Below, in pieces: positions 1 to 13,600 of a DNA stretch of 64,000 nt. The stretch is from Nyssa sinensis (taxonomy: Eukaryota; Streptophyta; Magnoliopsida; Cornales; Nyssaceae). How positions within the stretch are numbered: the stretch's first letter is position 1; every line of letters starts with the position of its first letter. Under the pieces are notes generated by a model, which was not told the origin of the DNA, searched no databases, and worked only from the letters and a program-made list of their open reading frames with translations. The position numbers and the translations under genes are program-made. Location of the stretch: the NCBI GenBank assembly GCA_008638375.1, contig CM018046.1:45853206-45917205 (forward strand). The letters run 5' to 3'.

Positions 1-226
1 TCCTGAAATTGGCTAAATTTTAGATTCCAGATATCTTGTAGAACACACTTGTTTTCCATTGTCTGCTGTGGACCATGCATGATGGCCGTTAATTGCTATT
101 TGGGGTTGCTTTCCCAAATGCCATGAACGCTGTTAGTTGCTATTTGGAGTGCATTTAGGAAAGCAAACCCAATTTGAAAGATGGCCGAAAGCACATTTTC
201 TGGGGCAGCAACAAATGCAATAGGGG

Positions 227-358
227 ATTGTCTGGTGTTGTGCTTAAAAACTCATTTTCCATCCAGATTTCGTGTACATCCTTTTTAGGCACCTTCTGAA
301 ACCATTTCCAACTTCTTGTGTATTGTCTGGTGTTGTGCTTAAAAACTCATTTTCCATC
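227..358. repeat. 37 bp direct repeat, two copies
   Basis: The same 37 bases, starting ATTGTCTGGTGTTGTGC and ending TTTTCCATC, occur at 227-263 and again at 322-358, 95 bp apart and without a mismatch. The spacer is unique sequence. This looks like a recent local duplication. No function is evident. Confidence 0.85.
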
Positions 359-2436
359 GAAGTATGGATCAGCAGTGGATTTAGTGGGAATAAAATAAAG
401 ACACAAATTTGTTTTTTGCTTGAATATTGCAGCCAAGGAAGCCTAAGGTCCTTCCCTGCATAGTTGATTACCATCATCGTACATTTTACTTTCAAATTGC
501 TCATCACAACAAATTAAAATTGGGTTTAGATCACTCTCCGTTGATGTGCAAAGAACTTCATTCAATCAACAACTTCAATTTTTCAAACTCAATCTTCATT
601 ACAATCATTCTAACAAATTTGGAACAATAAAAATCAACTACATACACAATAGATCGATGGGACCAGAAGAAAAGAAAAACACTCCACAAAGATAACAGGT
701 TTGAGCTGCCTCCTACCTAAGGTAATCGCTGTGTCTCTGAATCAATCTCAACATAATTCATTCACAAAGTTTCTTATCTTACTCAATTCTGTAGATAATA
801 TTGACTATGGTATCACCGCGTACCTTATTTCGTATCTTGAAAATGCTGCATTTCACAAGATTTTGACTCACTCTATACATTTCCATTGTCCAAATGGACC
901 TCCATAATGCTCTGTTTCTGCAACCTACCAAAAGCTCATCACCAAAACATAAAACTGAAGTCCAACAACAAAGAAGAACTAGCTCTTTTTGAATCTGCTA
1001 GACAATGATAATCTTGATATCACAAACTCTAAGCCAACAAACCACATTTTAAACACCACAAATCTACACAAGCCAGAAGTCCAATAGTGGAGGACCAGCC
1101 ACTAGTTGAGGAGCTCTGTAAAAATTGTCAACAAAAACATTATGATTAGATGTTGGGTATCTGGTTGAAAATCTTCATCAATAATTTAATCCCACCACCC
1201 CCAAAAAAACAACCCAAAAAAGTAAATGTTCCTCTCCACAAAAATCAGCTAAAAGCAGATGATACAAAATCAGCAAATGGTGTTTCTTGTGTACAATGTG
1301 CAGCCATTTAGGTCTGACAACTGAAATATAAAAAATTTCCCTAAGAATATTCCAATGCTTAAGGTTGATAAATCTGTTGGAAGATGACTATAGAGAAAAA
1401 GCAAAGGATTCCCAGTCGTCAAAATGCTCAAAAGAAATCTCATTGTTCAAGTAGATATCCATTTAACTCCATTCAGTGTCAGGAAAATAAACTAAAGCAT
1501 ATTAATACCACCTTTTCTTTTGGTAGGTTATGCCACCACTTACACTGATTCAAAAAGAATTTAAGTGATACCAACTCCTAGAAAGCAAAAGTAGAACAAA
1601 AGTCCAGAATTCCTCAAAAATTTTGTTTTTGAAGCATGCTTGAGATTTGAGAATGCTCAAGGTGTATGGATTGAAAATTTTAAAGTAGAAGATCCACCCA
1701 TTATATTCTAGCATAGAATTCTTTGTATGTATTCAGCAAAAATGGTACAAGATAATAACAAAGACAGTTCTTTTGCCCCCTCCTAGTGCATCATTGACTG
1801 GCTTGATGAATTTTAGACAGAGGTGGAAGTAAAAGTTCCATTGAGAAGGCATTTAACCATAAGGCTCATGAAACAATTGCAGCATCAGATAGCTAGAATG
1901 TTTTATTCGGCGAGCTTGCCATTTCACCTACTGAGGAACCAAGACTATTTTAGCTCATATTCCTTTGTTGCCTCAGAGTTACAATTTAGTAAGAACCACT
2001 ATACTCCAAAAGGAGAAGGCAAATATTAACAGATTGTGGCAACCACTGAGGGGCACATGAAAGGAATGAGTATTAGCATCCTTAGTGATGCTGGCATGAT
2101 CCACAAAGGAGCCCGCTAATTAATTTTGACATGAGGGTCTCTTCTAAAAGTTGCTGAGTGTTCAGATAAAAGCAAGGATAAATGTCCATTGCTAACTTGA
2201 TGAGAGAAATCATCGTTGATGTCAAGCCCCAAAATGTAGTCAAACCAATAACAATGCCCCAAATTGCAAGGAAAAGCAGGACAACTTATTGAAGGTCAGC
2301 TTCCTCACATTGTTGGACACCATGTGTAGTTAGTTACATAAGCACTAAATCTTTTCCCTAAATAACATTCGTATGCCACAAAGAATGTAGAAATAATATA
2401 TGAAGAATGTCGTTGGATTTAGATATCCTAAAACCA

Positions 2437-2560
2437 CCAAGTGTTAACTTTGAGTGGTATGTTCTCCACCTTCCAAAGAGGAGGTTGAGGATTCGAGTCC
2501 AAAATGGGACAAAGTGTTAGTGTGTCTTACTTTTCAAAAAATGTAAGACACACACTCAAA
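2437..2560 (+). repeat. Possible tRNA-derived SINE fragment
   Basis: A block reading GAGTGGTATG, then GAGGTTGAGGATTCGAGTCC about 40 bp further on, resembles the A box and B box of a tRNA-derived pol III promoter, as in plant SINEs. The region between does not fold as a tRNA and no intact tRNA is present. The 3' boundary and target duplication were not found, so the call is tentative. Confidence 0.3.
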
Positions 2561-2588
2561 GAAATAGAAGTTTAAGTTCTGCATAAGT

Positions 2589-2940
2589 CAAGAATAGAGG
2601 TTTTGAGTGCAAAAAATGTCCAAGTTTGATTCAATTGACACGAAAATAGATGAGCACCTATTTTTCACTAAAAGAAATGTGTCGGCAGAGGCAAGAGCCA
2701 AAAAAGTCTCACAGTCGGGAGCTATGCGCAAATGTGGGACCTCAGAGATTTCAGTTTTACATTAGTCAAGAAGGGGAGTTGTGAATGCAAAAAGTCTTTT
2801 GATGCGATCCAATCAACATGAAAACAAATGAGCACTTGTTTCTTAGTAGATGTCGAATGGGAGTTTTGAGTGCGAAAAATGTCTAAATGTGATCCAATCA
2901 ACACAAAAACAGACTAGCACTTGTTTCTTAGTAGAGGCCA
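2589..2940. repeat. Degenerate tandem repeat, about 85 bp unit
   Basis: Three related copies begin near 2589, 2768 and 2852. Each contains a TTGAGTGCAAAAAATGTC-like segment, then a GATCCAATCAACA-like segment, then GAGCACTTGTTTCTTAGTAG. Copies two and three are adjacent (84 bp apart) and most alike; copy one is separated by about 90 bp of other sequence. Probably repeat-derived noncoding DNA. Confidence 0.55.
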
Positions 2941-3521
2941 AAGCTTACATAAATATCACCATTCTTAAGCCTATAAGCAAAAACTACATTTCTTATCCAA
3001 AGCCTATCATAGTGATTGGAGTATCAAAATAGTTGACAACTTCACCACCTAAGATTCAAAGCTACTGTTTCCTTCTGGAGAAGAAATTTCCATCAAATAA
3101 TTTTCCATGACAAAAAACTTTTTGCACCTCGTCTCTTTATTTTCCATCAGTTCTAACGTCCAAGATATCTGTCAATAAAAATATTATGATGCGTATAATA
3201 TTAACTATTCCATAGTAAACTACAAAAGTGTTTATTGAAGAATATAAGTTGTAAATGATATTATAGCTATAATTTATACATTTATTTCAAACAAAGTGCA
3301 TAAACTATGGAGAACAGAAAATCTACCAAGAAATTCCTCACAAATAGGTTACTAGTCCCAATCTCAAACTCTTCCAGAAAAAAAATCTGAACAATAGAAA
3401 ACACTGAATTTAATAGAGTACTTATCATGTATGAAAGGTGCATCTATACCCCAGAACTAAACAAAAGTTTGAACAATTAAGCATCAGTAATTAGAATATA
3501 GACATCAAGAGTTTCATTTAC

Positions 3522-4556
3522 CTAGGATTGCCGATTGGAACGTTTCAGAACTTCAAACAATCCACAACAACCAATCCATGAAGTTCGCTGTAGAGGGCTT
3601 GGAATCACAGCTATAAAAGGCTGTTATATAATTTAAAAGAGAAAACAGGCTATTAATCATTCTACTACAGTAAGTAGCTAAAAGAATAATCCAAGAAATA
3701 TATGTATTTCAAAGAACAGAAATTATTATTTTTTCTTTCTAGGAAGATTCCAATCAAATATGCAAACCTGATTTTCTGTGCTTCTGGGAAGTTCAGGCAT
3801 GTTGCAATCCTCACCACCATTACCAGCATCAACACTAGGAACATCTGCAGGCTGCAACATGTTAGCAATATTTTCCTTGGACACAGAATCAACAGCACCT
3901 GGTGACTCCCCAGCAGTCCCATCTGAAGCTGGTAACATTGTCTCTTCAATCCCCTTCGACACCGAAACCATTACAACAGAAGAGACTCCATTGTTCTCAT
4001 CCAACGACATTGTCTCTTTAATTCCCTTGGACACTGAATTCGTGACAATGGGAGAAACCTCATTCTCAGCCGATAGTGAATCAATTCCCTCCGATACCAA
4101 ATCCATTACAGCATGGGAAACCCCATTGCTCTCATCCAAGACCAGCTCACCTCCATTCACCTTAGCATCCTCTACAACAGCAGAAACCCCATTATTCTCA
4201 TCAGACAACACCATAATTTTCTCCACAATTTCTTTTGATTCGACTTCAATAACATCAGAAGCCCCTGAATTCTCAATTGGGTACTGTGCAACCTGAGCTA
4301 ATACAACAGGATTAGCTGAGTCAATAGAGGGTTCAGGTTCAATAACTGAATCCGAAACTACCTGGACGTCCTCCAGTTCCTCTGAAATCAGCACATTGGT
4401 GCTCATCTGATCCGGTGTAGACTCATCTCCATCAAGGGTTTCGTTCACAGATTCAGTATTCTCATCAGTAACCCTTTCTATCACAATACCATCATCAGAT
4501 ATGAACTCTTCTACTTTCTGGGTGTCGTCTATCTTGTGGTTTTCAGACTCATCCAT
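3522..4556 (-). CDS. Acidic Ser/Val-rich protein of unknown function (2 exons)
   Basis: Exon 1 runs 4556 to 3768 (263 codons, starting MDESENHK) and ends at a CAG|GTTTGC donor. I place exon 2 at 3587 to 3522 after a CCCTCTACAG acceptor. It reads in phase as RTSWIGCCGLFEVLKRSNRQ plus serine and a TAG stop, giving about 284 residues. The ATG was chosen over upstream in-frame non-ATG codons. The protein is very acidic, without signal peptide or membrane segment. Its middle carries imperfect repeats built on an 'ENNGVS.VV..SVSKGIEETM' pattern (roughly residues 130-225). The compact Cys-Cys, hydrophobic C-terminus contrasts with the disordered body and may be the conserved part of the protein. I do not recognise the family. 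Exon 1 is solid; the exon 2 choice rests on splice signals and in-phase reading only. Confidence 0.6.
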
Positions 4557-7290
4557 GTCTATGATTTGAAGGTGAAACTGACCCAACAGATGATGCAAGA
4601 TCACAGTCTTTCTCTTGTGATTTTCTCTTCTTCTTTTGATCCAACAGATGGTTGTAAACAGTCAGAGAGAGTTGATTTGAACACACCACTTTCCCTCTCT
4701 TGATGTGTTTTCAGATCATGAAGTCCAGTGGCAGATGGACAACAGGTTGAGATGGAAAAATATCAGTTTACAAAAAATTGGCAGATTACCCAACAAGGGA
4801 AATCACAAAATTGTTAAACTACTACAAAAACAGGGTATGAGTGGAAGACCGTTATGTGGATGATAGCATGTGGGAATGCAAGAATGGTAAGTAAGCTATG
4901 AACCTTGAGGTTGAATGTTAGGTGGAGAATATGATATGCTTGTGGTTTGTATCTTTTCGCCTCTTTGAAGCTGAAGACATGACTGGCCGTTGTGATTTGT
5001 GAAAGCTAGCGGTACGTTCTGTTGTTTCCCTCTAAATGTGTAGTCGATTCTCTCACTAGATCTCTCCTATTAAAATTATTCAACGGTTATTTGTTAAAAT
5101 TTCATGATAAAAATAATATTATTCAAACTCCCATTTGTATGGGCCTAGCATTAGCGCAAGTACGTGGCCGTACAAGACCTTCCTCTTCAGCCTGTAAACA
5201 AGGCCCGACACAAACCTATCAAAAGCTCAGACACGACTTGATTTGATACAGCCCGCCTGACTCGTATTTTGTTTGATCGGTGCAAATTCTTTTTTTTTTT
5301 TTTTTTAACTTTTTAAAAATCAAAATAATTTTTTTCTCTTCGGCTAGTCATATTACACTTTTTCCCTTCCAACAATGACATTAATAACTAATTTAAGGGC
5401 CATTTAAGAAATTTGATGAAATTTATTATTTTATTCCTTTCAATAATTATATATAATAAAATTTTAATTATTAAATATTTTTTATGAATACTTTGACTTC
5501 GTTTGGATAGTAATGCAGATATAATTTTTTAATTTTTTTTTAAATTTTGTAATTAATTTTTTAAAAACTGTAAAAATACATTTAGATATGATAATTTAAA
5601 TTTTAAAAAATATATCTCATATTTTAAAATTAAAAATTTATTTTTAAAAATATAACCAAACGAAGCCTTAAGTCTCACTAATTCACTAAGTCTTTTATGC
5701 TACAATTCTTTTTACAAGTTTTATCATTCAATTTTAACTATGTTTATATTTTATAAGTAGATTAAAATATTAAAATTAAAGAAAACCCAATCATATTCAA
5801 TATTTTAATTTTCAACATTGAGAGATAATCTTTTTCAATTAATATTGTTCAATATAATAGTTATTACTTATTAATAAAATTTGTTTATTGTTGTTACTAT
5901 TGATTAAGTAGTGTTATAAACTAATAATCTTGCATTTTAATAATAGTAATTATTATTGTTGTTATTACTACTAATTGTTGTCATTAATTCCAAGTATTAG
6001 TATTTTTATTCTAAGTCAAACGGGTTTGGGGTTATCGAGTTTGGGCCTTGTTCTTGGGCCCATTATGGGTTTTTGTTCACTTTAGTTTGGGCCAAACAGG
6101 GTCCAATTATCAGGGAGAATTGGGGTGTTTAGTCACGGCCTCGTGGTGGTTGGCAGTTGGGGACTGAAATTGGAATGAGGATAACCACATTCCATAAATT
6201 GGGAGAGAAATCAAATTTGGATACAAACGTATGAAATTGAAATGGTGAAATTTATATATTGATTGATTTATTTAGGGTAAACTACAAATCAATGAACCTA
6301 ATTAAAGAAAATTACGAAACTAATGTTTCATGATTTGTACTTTTCTTCAGAGTCTCCTCTTCAACTTTATGCTTACACTGATATAGATTGAATAAAGGAC
6401 CTACAAATCGTCGCTCCATTACTGGTGCAGTGAGAAACAAGCTGTTGTTATCCGATCTAGCCCCGAGATTGAGTACCGTGCCCTTATCAATACGCTTTCA
6501 AAGCTTCTTTGATTGAGAAGATTGTTATAAGACATAAGTATTCCTCTCACCTTTGCCACTTTTTGTTTATCGTGATAATAGGAATGACATTCAAAATTCA
6601 CATAATGATGTGTTTTGTAAGTAGGCAAAAAATTGATTGTCACTTTGTTTGTCATCATTTTTTTTTTTTATGGATTTCTTCAACTCCACTCCATTACTTC
6701 TCATGATCATCATGCAAAACTCTTCACCAAGTCTTATAATTTAGGATGCTTACAAGATCTTATTTTCGAATTCAAGTTGATTTCTTGCACTTCACTTTGA
6801 GTTTGAGGATCGGAAGACTATTAATAAATTAGGATTAATCCCGTCACATGCTATTATTTAATATTAGGATTAGGATATGTTCTTGTAATATTTTTATTTT
6901 ATTTTCTAGACCGATCATGTACAATTTCTTAACTTTTTAATATAAGAACGTTCTATTTATAATTTATTATCAATTCAATATAGAGTGATATTTCTCTTAA
7001 ACTTGTCTTCTTAACTTTATCAACATATATCAAATTATTTTATATAACATTATTAAATATAAAATAAAGTGTAAAAATACACTTCATAGTTCATAAACAT
7101 TTTTTTTAGAAGAAGTGATGAATGTATTTTATTAAGATGAAGATTTAAGATTAAATTAAAGGAACCTTACAATAAATGAGTGTGGATCTTCCAACTAAAC
7201 TAAAACTGAATCAATAAATTGAGTATGTTTGGCTAATATATAGGTAGAGTCATTGGCAGATATTTTAACAAATGTAAAATCAAAATTAAT
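4557..7290. other. Intergenic, AT-rich
   Basis: Contains the 5' leader and presumed promoter of the minus-strand gene starting at 4556, then AT-rich sequence with poly-T runs (5288-5306, 6660-6670). A TTTAGGGTAAACTAC segment near 6273 resembles one end of the dispersed TTAGGGTAAATTACAC repeat found elsewhere in this window. No coding region was recognised. Confidence 0.45.
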
Positions 7291-7294
7291 AAAA

Positions 7295-7603
7295 TTACCA
7301 ACCAAAAACTCTAATATCATCATGGATTAAATCCAATGACGACAAATCATCTGCCATAGAATTAATCCTATTAATAATACTTAAGCAGTCACTTTTAAGA
7401 AAAACACTCCTCAAGCTACTATCAATCACAAACTGAACCGTAACAAATGTGGCCATTAATTCAATATTTTCAACATCCAAAGAGGCAATTAGCTTTTCAC
7501 ATAATTCACTAATAAACCGACCACAACAATCTCTAACCACAATACCCAACCTAATACAACCAACAATCTTGAAAATAGCAACATCAAAATTCACTTTATA
7601 CAT
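7295..7603 (-). pseudogene. Relic of a retroelement RNase H domain
   Basis: The frame reads KVNFDVAIFK, IGIVVRD-like 'LGIVVRDCCGRFI', then 'IELMATFVTVQFVIDSSLRS' and 'LKSDCLSIINRIN'. This is the order of the plant RVT_3/RNase H-like domain that ends LINE-type elements (NFDGA..., G..VRD..G, E..A...A......G). The usual catalytic residues are partly replaced, and no reverse transcriptase lies upstream on this strand. It is about 100 residues and isolated. It is a decayed non-LTR retrotransposon end or a domesticated fragment; the former is more likely. Confidence 0.55.
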
Positions 7604-8004
7604 ATTTGTAAAAGGTCGAGATCATGATTGAACAGGTAAAAAAGTATGAGACAAAGGAATAATCTGCGGACTCAAAAACTGATAAAAATAAGTATCGACA
7701 AAATGAACAATTTTTGAACATTCAATAATCACCTCTTTGATACCAGAATTATTTTAAAAATACGTTAACCTAAGTACCAAATTGATTCTCTTAAAATCAA
7801 ATCTTACCTCATAATCACTGTTTTCAAATTTCAAGGAACGTCGAACGGGACATCCGGGTTTCCAAAAGCCCAAATAGCTTTTAAATTGCAACCAAGCAAC
7901 GCAATTGAACACCGGTTGAGTTAGGGCCAAGCCCTACTTGCCAATTGAAAATTCTGTTGTTGAAACATTCTCTGCAATAAATTAAAAAGGAAAACAGGTT
8001 GGAG

Positions 8005-10369
8005 ATGCAGTCCACCTCGGTTGCTTCATGGCACGTTCCCTACTATCCCATCCCTATTCATTTTTACTCCCACAATCTTCATCTTCTCCATAAGAGAACA
8101 CTCACTGCCCCTTCCCCTTCCAAAACCCATACCCATTTCACAAACAACTGTTTCCTCACTCTCACCGCCACAAATAGTTGCAATAAAGAACAAGAAAAGA
8201 AGAATAAAAACAATTCGTACCCAAATCAAAGTCATGCATTTTTAGAACAACTTTACTCTTCAATTGATACCACCACGACCAACAACCAAACCCAGAGAAC
8301 CCCAAACCAAGAAGATAAAGAAGAAGCAGAAGATAAGGTCGAGAACAGTGAGGTCATTTCGACAAACATGTGGTGGACAGACTTGAGAGCAGCCATCGGC
8401 CAGAGAATGAACTTGGGGGGGATTATTTCATCGGTGGCGGTGGTCACGAGGGACCAGCATTTGGCACTCCCACATGTTGCCGTGCCCGATATACGGTACA
8501 TTGATTGGGCTGAATTGAAGAGAAAGGGTTTTAAAGGTGTGGTCTTTGACAAGGATAATACGATTACTGTTCCGTACTCTTTAACTTTGTGGGATCCTCT
8601 TGGGTCTTCTATGGAATGGTGTAAATCGGTGTTTGGTAACGATATGGCGGTGTTCAGTAACTCTGCTGGTAATTCTGATCATACCCATTTATATTTCGTG
8701 TTGTTTTTGTCATCATTTTTTATGGTGATGTTGTTCTCTCATTGTAACGTGAAATGTTCTTGATTTTGTGTATTAGGACTCCATGAGTATGACCCTGATG
8801 GTAGGAAAGCTAGAGCTCTTGAGGGTGCCATTGGAATTAAAGTGATAAGGCATAGTAAGTGTTTGTTTCTCATTTTAACCTTTGATTTTATAGAAAAAGA
8901 TTGTATTACCTTGTATATTATGGTCAAGAACTAATCAAAAAAAAATTATACCCATGATCTTGTCTCTTATAGTTTCTGTGAGTAACTTGGATCATTGCTT
9001 AAGATCTTAGCTGTAAATTTATGTTTAAACAATGGGATGATATTAATTTTGCCAAGCTCTAACATAGTTTATCGTGCATTGATTCTGTGCAATTTGCATG
9101 TCAAACTCTAGGGGTAAAGAAGCCAGCTGGAACAGCAGAAGAAATTGAAAAACACTTTGGCTATGATTCATCACAGCTTATCATGGTAGATAAGGAATCG
9201 CTGAAAATGCTTAAGTGGGGTTTGTTTGTTTTTTGTTTTTAATTATATTAATAATATAATTGTGCCTGTGGCAGGTGGGTGATCGGCCTTTCACGGATAT
9301 TGTTTATGGAAACCGTAATGGTTTTCTGACTATTTTAACTGAGCCATTGAGTCTTGCTGAGGAGCCTTTCATCGTTAAGCAGGTTGGTCTTCCTTTTATT
9401 TTTATTTTCTGATAATGAATATACATTATATTTATTTCTAATAATAGGTTTATTCCTAATCAGTTTATTATTCTTTGCACTGACAAAAAGTTTATTATTC
9501 TTAGCAAAAGCAGATTTAGAATTTTTGAGCGCTTTTCTTATTCATTGTTGTCATTATGCCAACCAGTGGTAAAATGGGAATGTCAAGATTGGGATATTCC
9601 TCTATGCAGTCTTGTTTTTCTTTTTTCTTGGTGATGGGCGTGCAATAAGTGACACATGACATTTGGAATGATGTGGCATGGACCGACTTGAAACATAGAG
9701 CTTGGGATTCCCCCCTCCCCATAACTGGGGTCCAGGAATGGTAAATGGACTTGGGAGGTCCAGAAGCCGATGGAGGCAGGTAAGCTAGCCAACCAGCCAA
9801 GGGTTTGGACCGAAGTTAAGAAATTCCAGAAGAAAGGCACCCTAATTCTACAAAGCCTGCCCAAGATTGGAAGGCATGGTTTGGTGTCAACTGGCCAAGC
9901 CGGCAGGTTTTTGGAGAGTTGCGGAAGGTGTTTGGTTTGGAGGCTAAGACATGTCCTAACAGCCCTTTTCATTCGGGAGAATGGCAATAAGGGACATGTC
10001 TTACTAAGCCATTCCAAAGACCAAGGGGATTGTGTCTAAAACACATGGAATTTGACAAGGTGAAACATTTGCATTGCAAATGGTCTTGACGTGATTTCTC
10101 TCCAAAGAAGGCATGACACAAAGGAGTTTGAACCTTCAACACGTGTCTAGGATTGTGTGGGCTATGCCTTCTATAAATAAGTTGTGAGGCCCATACCCTT
10201 GGGTAGGGTGGCCAACGAACCGAGCTGTTCATGAACAGCTCGGGCTCGACTTGTATATTGGCTCGTTCAACTCGTTTAGTTAATTAATGAACCAAGCTCG
10301 AGCTATATTTTAAGATCAAATTATAAACGAGTCGAGTCTGGCTTGATCATTTGGCTCGCAAATGAGAAT

Positions 10370-10409
<40 letters not shown>

Positions 10410-10598
10410 TATTGACATGACATGTTATATTTTATTCAAGTCTTCTTGTTAAACTGACCAAGATAAGCCATGTGATGGCTGACGTAATGATCAACCTTTG
10501 TACCATTTTGTTTTGTGTTGTCCCATCAATCTAACTTTTAAATATTATATATATATATATATATTTTGTTATGTGTTGTCCCATCAATTTAACTTTTA

Positions 10599-10636
<38 letters not shown>

Positions 10637-13600
10637 GTTTGTGAGAGAATCTCTTGTCAGCTTGACGAGTGTTTTATTTATCAGACGTTGGGACAATAGC
10701 CTTTAACTATAGCGGACAAGAGCCTTCAACTGGAGTGGCTTCCTTTGGTAAAATCATATTTTTTTACTAGTTGAAGTTACTAATTCAAGAGTTTGCCGAG
10801 CCAAGTTTGATCAAGGATTTTGACTCGACAAGAACTTGAGCCGAGCTCGAGCTGAGTTTCCATTTTACACGAGCCGAGTTCAAACACTAGATACTTGGCT
10901 CATTTGCACCCCTACCCTTGGGGCAAGCATTATGCTGAACCAACTTTAGAAGCCACAACCCATTTTCCTAAGGAAATTCTCTTTGATGCACTTCAAGCCC
11001 GAGCCCAAGCCCAAGCGCAAGTTTTCCTTTTGGGCCGGATTGTAGCAGTAAACCGCCATTTCTTGGTTCTGGTGGTGCAGACTGTTTTCAGAGCAGGTTA
11101 TTGATTGGTTTTGGTTGCCTCTTGCTGCTTTGGCAGGTAAGTACTGGAGTTGGTTTCTTCAAGAGAGAGAAAAGAAATGAGGGGAGGGAATTAAGTGAGA
11201 AAAAAAAAAGATATGAAAAGAGGAGGTAATTGAGTTGTAAGATTTGAATGAGGGGGTTTAGGCTGGTAAGGAAGAGAGAAAAAAATTTAGGAAACATAAA
11301 AATTAAAAAAAAATGTAAGAAAAGAAAGAAAGAAAAGAAATCAAAGAGGGTTGAGTGAAAAGAGAAAGTGAGGTCGTATGTGGTTGTTGAGTGGGTGATT
11401 TGGAAATCATTGTGATTGGGTGCATTGTCTTCTGATTGCTTTTTTCTTTTCCTTTTCTTCCTTGGTCGGTCTGACCCCTTTTCTTTCTCTTTTTGTTTTT
11501 CTTCTTGACTAGAGGCTCCTCTTTGTTTGTTCCCTCCTTTGGTCGTTGTATTTAGCATTGTATTGGTTTTTCCCCTTAGTTTTTCTGTGATCCCCTCCAA
11601 TCTTTTTCGATCTCTCTTGTTCCTTGCTCTTTCTCTTCCTTGGCTGGTCATAGTCCTATCCATATCTTCCCTTTTTTCTTCTTGCTTTGGGTGGAGGGGA
11701 TTATGCTGAAAGCTTGTGGGCTTTCCTTTGGTTAGCTACTACTTGTAACAACTTGCTTTATGTGAAGTGAAAATGTTTAGGGTAGTGTTAAATTAAGTTC
11801 AGGACATTGTTGGTTGGAAAGATCTGTATGTTGGTTTTGGTATGGTTTGATTGTGGCGAAGGGAGAAGGCATGGATGCAGGTTGTCGGTGTGAAGTTGGT
11901 TTTTGAGCTATTTTGTTGCTGGGCTTTTGAAGATTGGCTGTATTTGATTTTTGAAGTCAGGTGTTTAGGTTGGTGGTTTGTCAATGTATCAGAATTACGC
12001 TTTGTGGCTTCGAGTAGACCCAGAAGTTTTGGTTGTTTACTTGCTGATTTCTTCCTGATCTTCTCTACGGAGTGGGAACGTTATTGGGTTCTTAAGCATT
12101 GTTAGTGTTGCTATTGAACTCGGTGAAGCTCTATATCGGTTTTGTTTACTTTGGAGTTCCTGTTGATAAATCCTACGGGTCTCGCGGCTTGTTGAATTTC
12201 CAATCAGCTCAAGTTCGTGGAAGTTTATCATCTTCTTCGTCTCAAGCATTGACAAATAAGTTTACTTATCTTGAGTTTTCATTCAACTAAATATTGGCTC
12301 AGAATTTGGAATCTGCTGTATTGATTTAAGTTGGATTTTAGAATTTGTTTAGATGCTTTAAGTTGGATATTAGACAATGTTTAGTTTCTGGTTTATTGGT
12401 TGGTTTCCTTGCCAACTAATTTTCAGGTAGTTTATATGGCATTAGTTGTTTGTTCCTTTGTCCAGCTGCTGTTGGTTGGTGGGGTGCTTTCACTGATGCT
12501 ATATCTAAGGCTTTTTTGTTGATGTTTTAAATTGTATTGTTACTCTTTTTTCATCAATATATCTTTCTTCTTCGCTGATTAGAAAAAAAAAGGACCTCCA
12601 GGATAGTGAGGACCTCCAATAACTCTCTTTAAAAGAGAAGAAAAGTATATAATCATGTAAAGGGTTAGATTTGAATATGGACAATGTGGAAACTCAAATG
12701 GCAAATGTGGTGGCTTTTTGGTGTTATTGCATACATCAACATGGAAGGGCCTCAAATTAAACTTTCATGCATCTCGGGTGCCTTTTTATTTTGCAAATTT
12801 TGTTTATTAAATTTTTAACTAGTGCCACTTTTGGAACAAACTTATATAGGTTACAATTTTAATTGATCATAACTTATATTCTATACTTTACCACATAGCT
12901 ATACAAAAATGTAATTTTTTGTAGTAGTACTTTGACCTTGTCATGGTGTATTTAAAGTTAGGGATAAAGTTGTAGACACACGGGGTATACATAAGCTGAA
13001 TCAAACGTAAGAAAGGCACTCCAAAATTGGTGCGTCCAGTGGTACCAGCGGATCATGGTATGTGGACTGAGAATGAGAACACAATATGTTACATACTATA
13101 AATGTGATATGATTGCCAGTTAGGTTTAATTAATTTAAAGCTGGGCCTAAATAGCTAGTTAACTTATTCATCCCTTTCTAGGTTATAGATTGTCTATGTT
13201 AACAACTATTAGACTGTTCAGGTCTTCCTTTCAACTTTGTATTAGTCTATCAAAGTCCACCCAAAATAATAGAAGCCTCAATATGATTAAAGATTAGGCT
13301 TGACATACTATGTGGTTTCCCTATTTTATCCATTGAAACGATTTATGTCCCACAACTCCTTCAGATTACAGAACGTGGAAGAGGGGTCGTGAGGAGGCTA
13401 AGGGTTGAACTAGAAGGATTTAGATGGATTTGCAAGCAACTGGAGGCGATGGCAGAACGAATGGATGGATGGAGCTCTAAAGGGTACTCTATGGCATGGA
13501 TTTAAATAACAATAGTTGCCTATCGGCCAATATATGTCGGTATTTTTGACCATTCGATATTGATACAAGGCCGATATATCGGTAAGATCAAAATTCGTAG

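Larger units (their letters stand above)
1..3521. other. Intergenic, AT-rich, no gene recognised
   Basis: No reading frame here resembles a known protein. The short open frames (for example 244-507 on minus) lack family motifs and plausible splice neighbours. The stretch holds a 37 bp direct repeat near the left end and a SINE-like and degenerate tandem-repeat region around 2440-2940, listed separately. The right end (about 3000-3521) is presumably the 3' flank and 3'UTR of the minus-strand gene that stops at 3522. I see no RNA gene. Confidence 0.5.

Noticed and set aside
244..507. Minus-strand open frame of 87 codons
   Set aside because: No motif, no splice context and skewed composition; looks like chance in AT-rich DNA.
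9583..10232. Several overlapping open frames on both strands
   Set aside because: They lie in retroelement-like sequence with no recognisable domain and cross the hAT insertion.
11088..11663. 191-codon minus-strand frame rich in Lys/Arg and Phe
   Set aside because: Low-complexity translation of purine-rich repeats; no conserved domain.
13020..13060. Possible retrotransposon primer-binding site (TGGTACCAGCGGATC)
   Set aside because: Resembles TGGTATCAGAGC only loosely and no LTR was found next to it.
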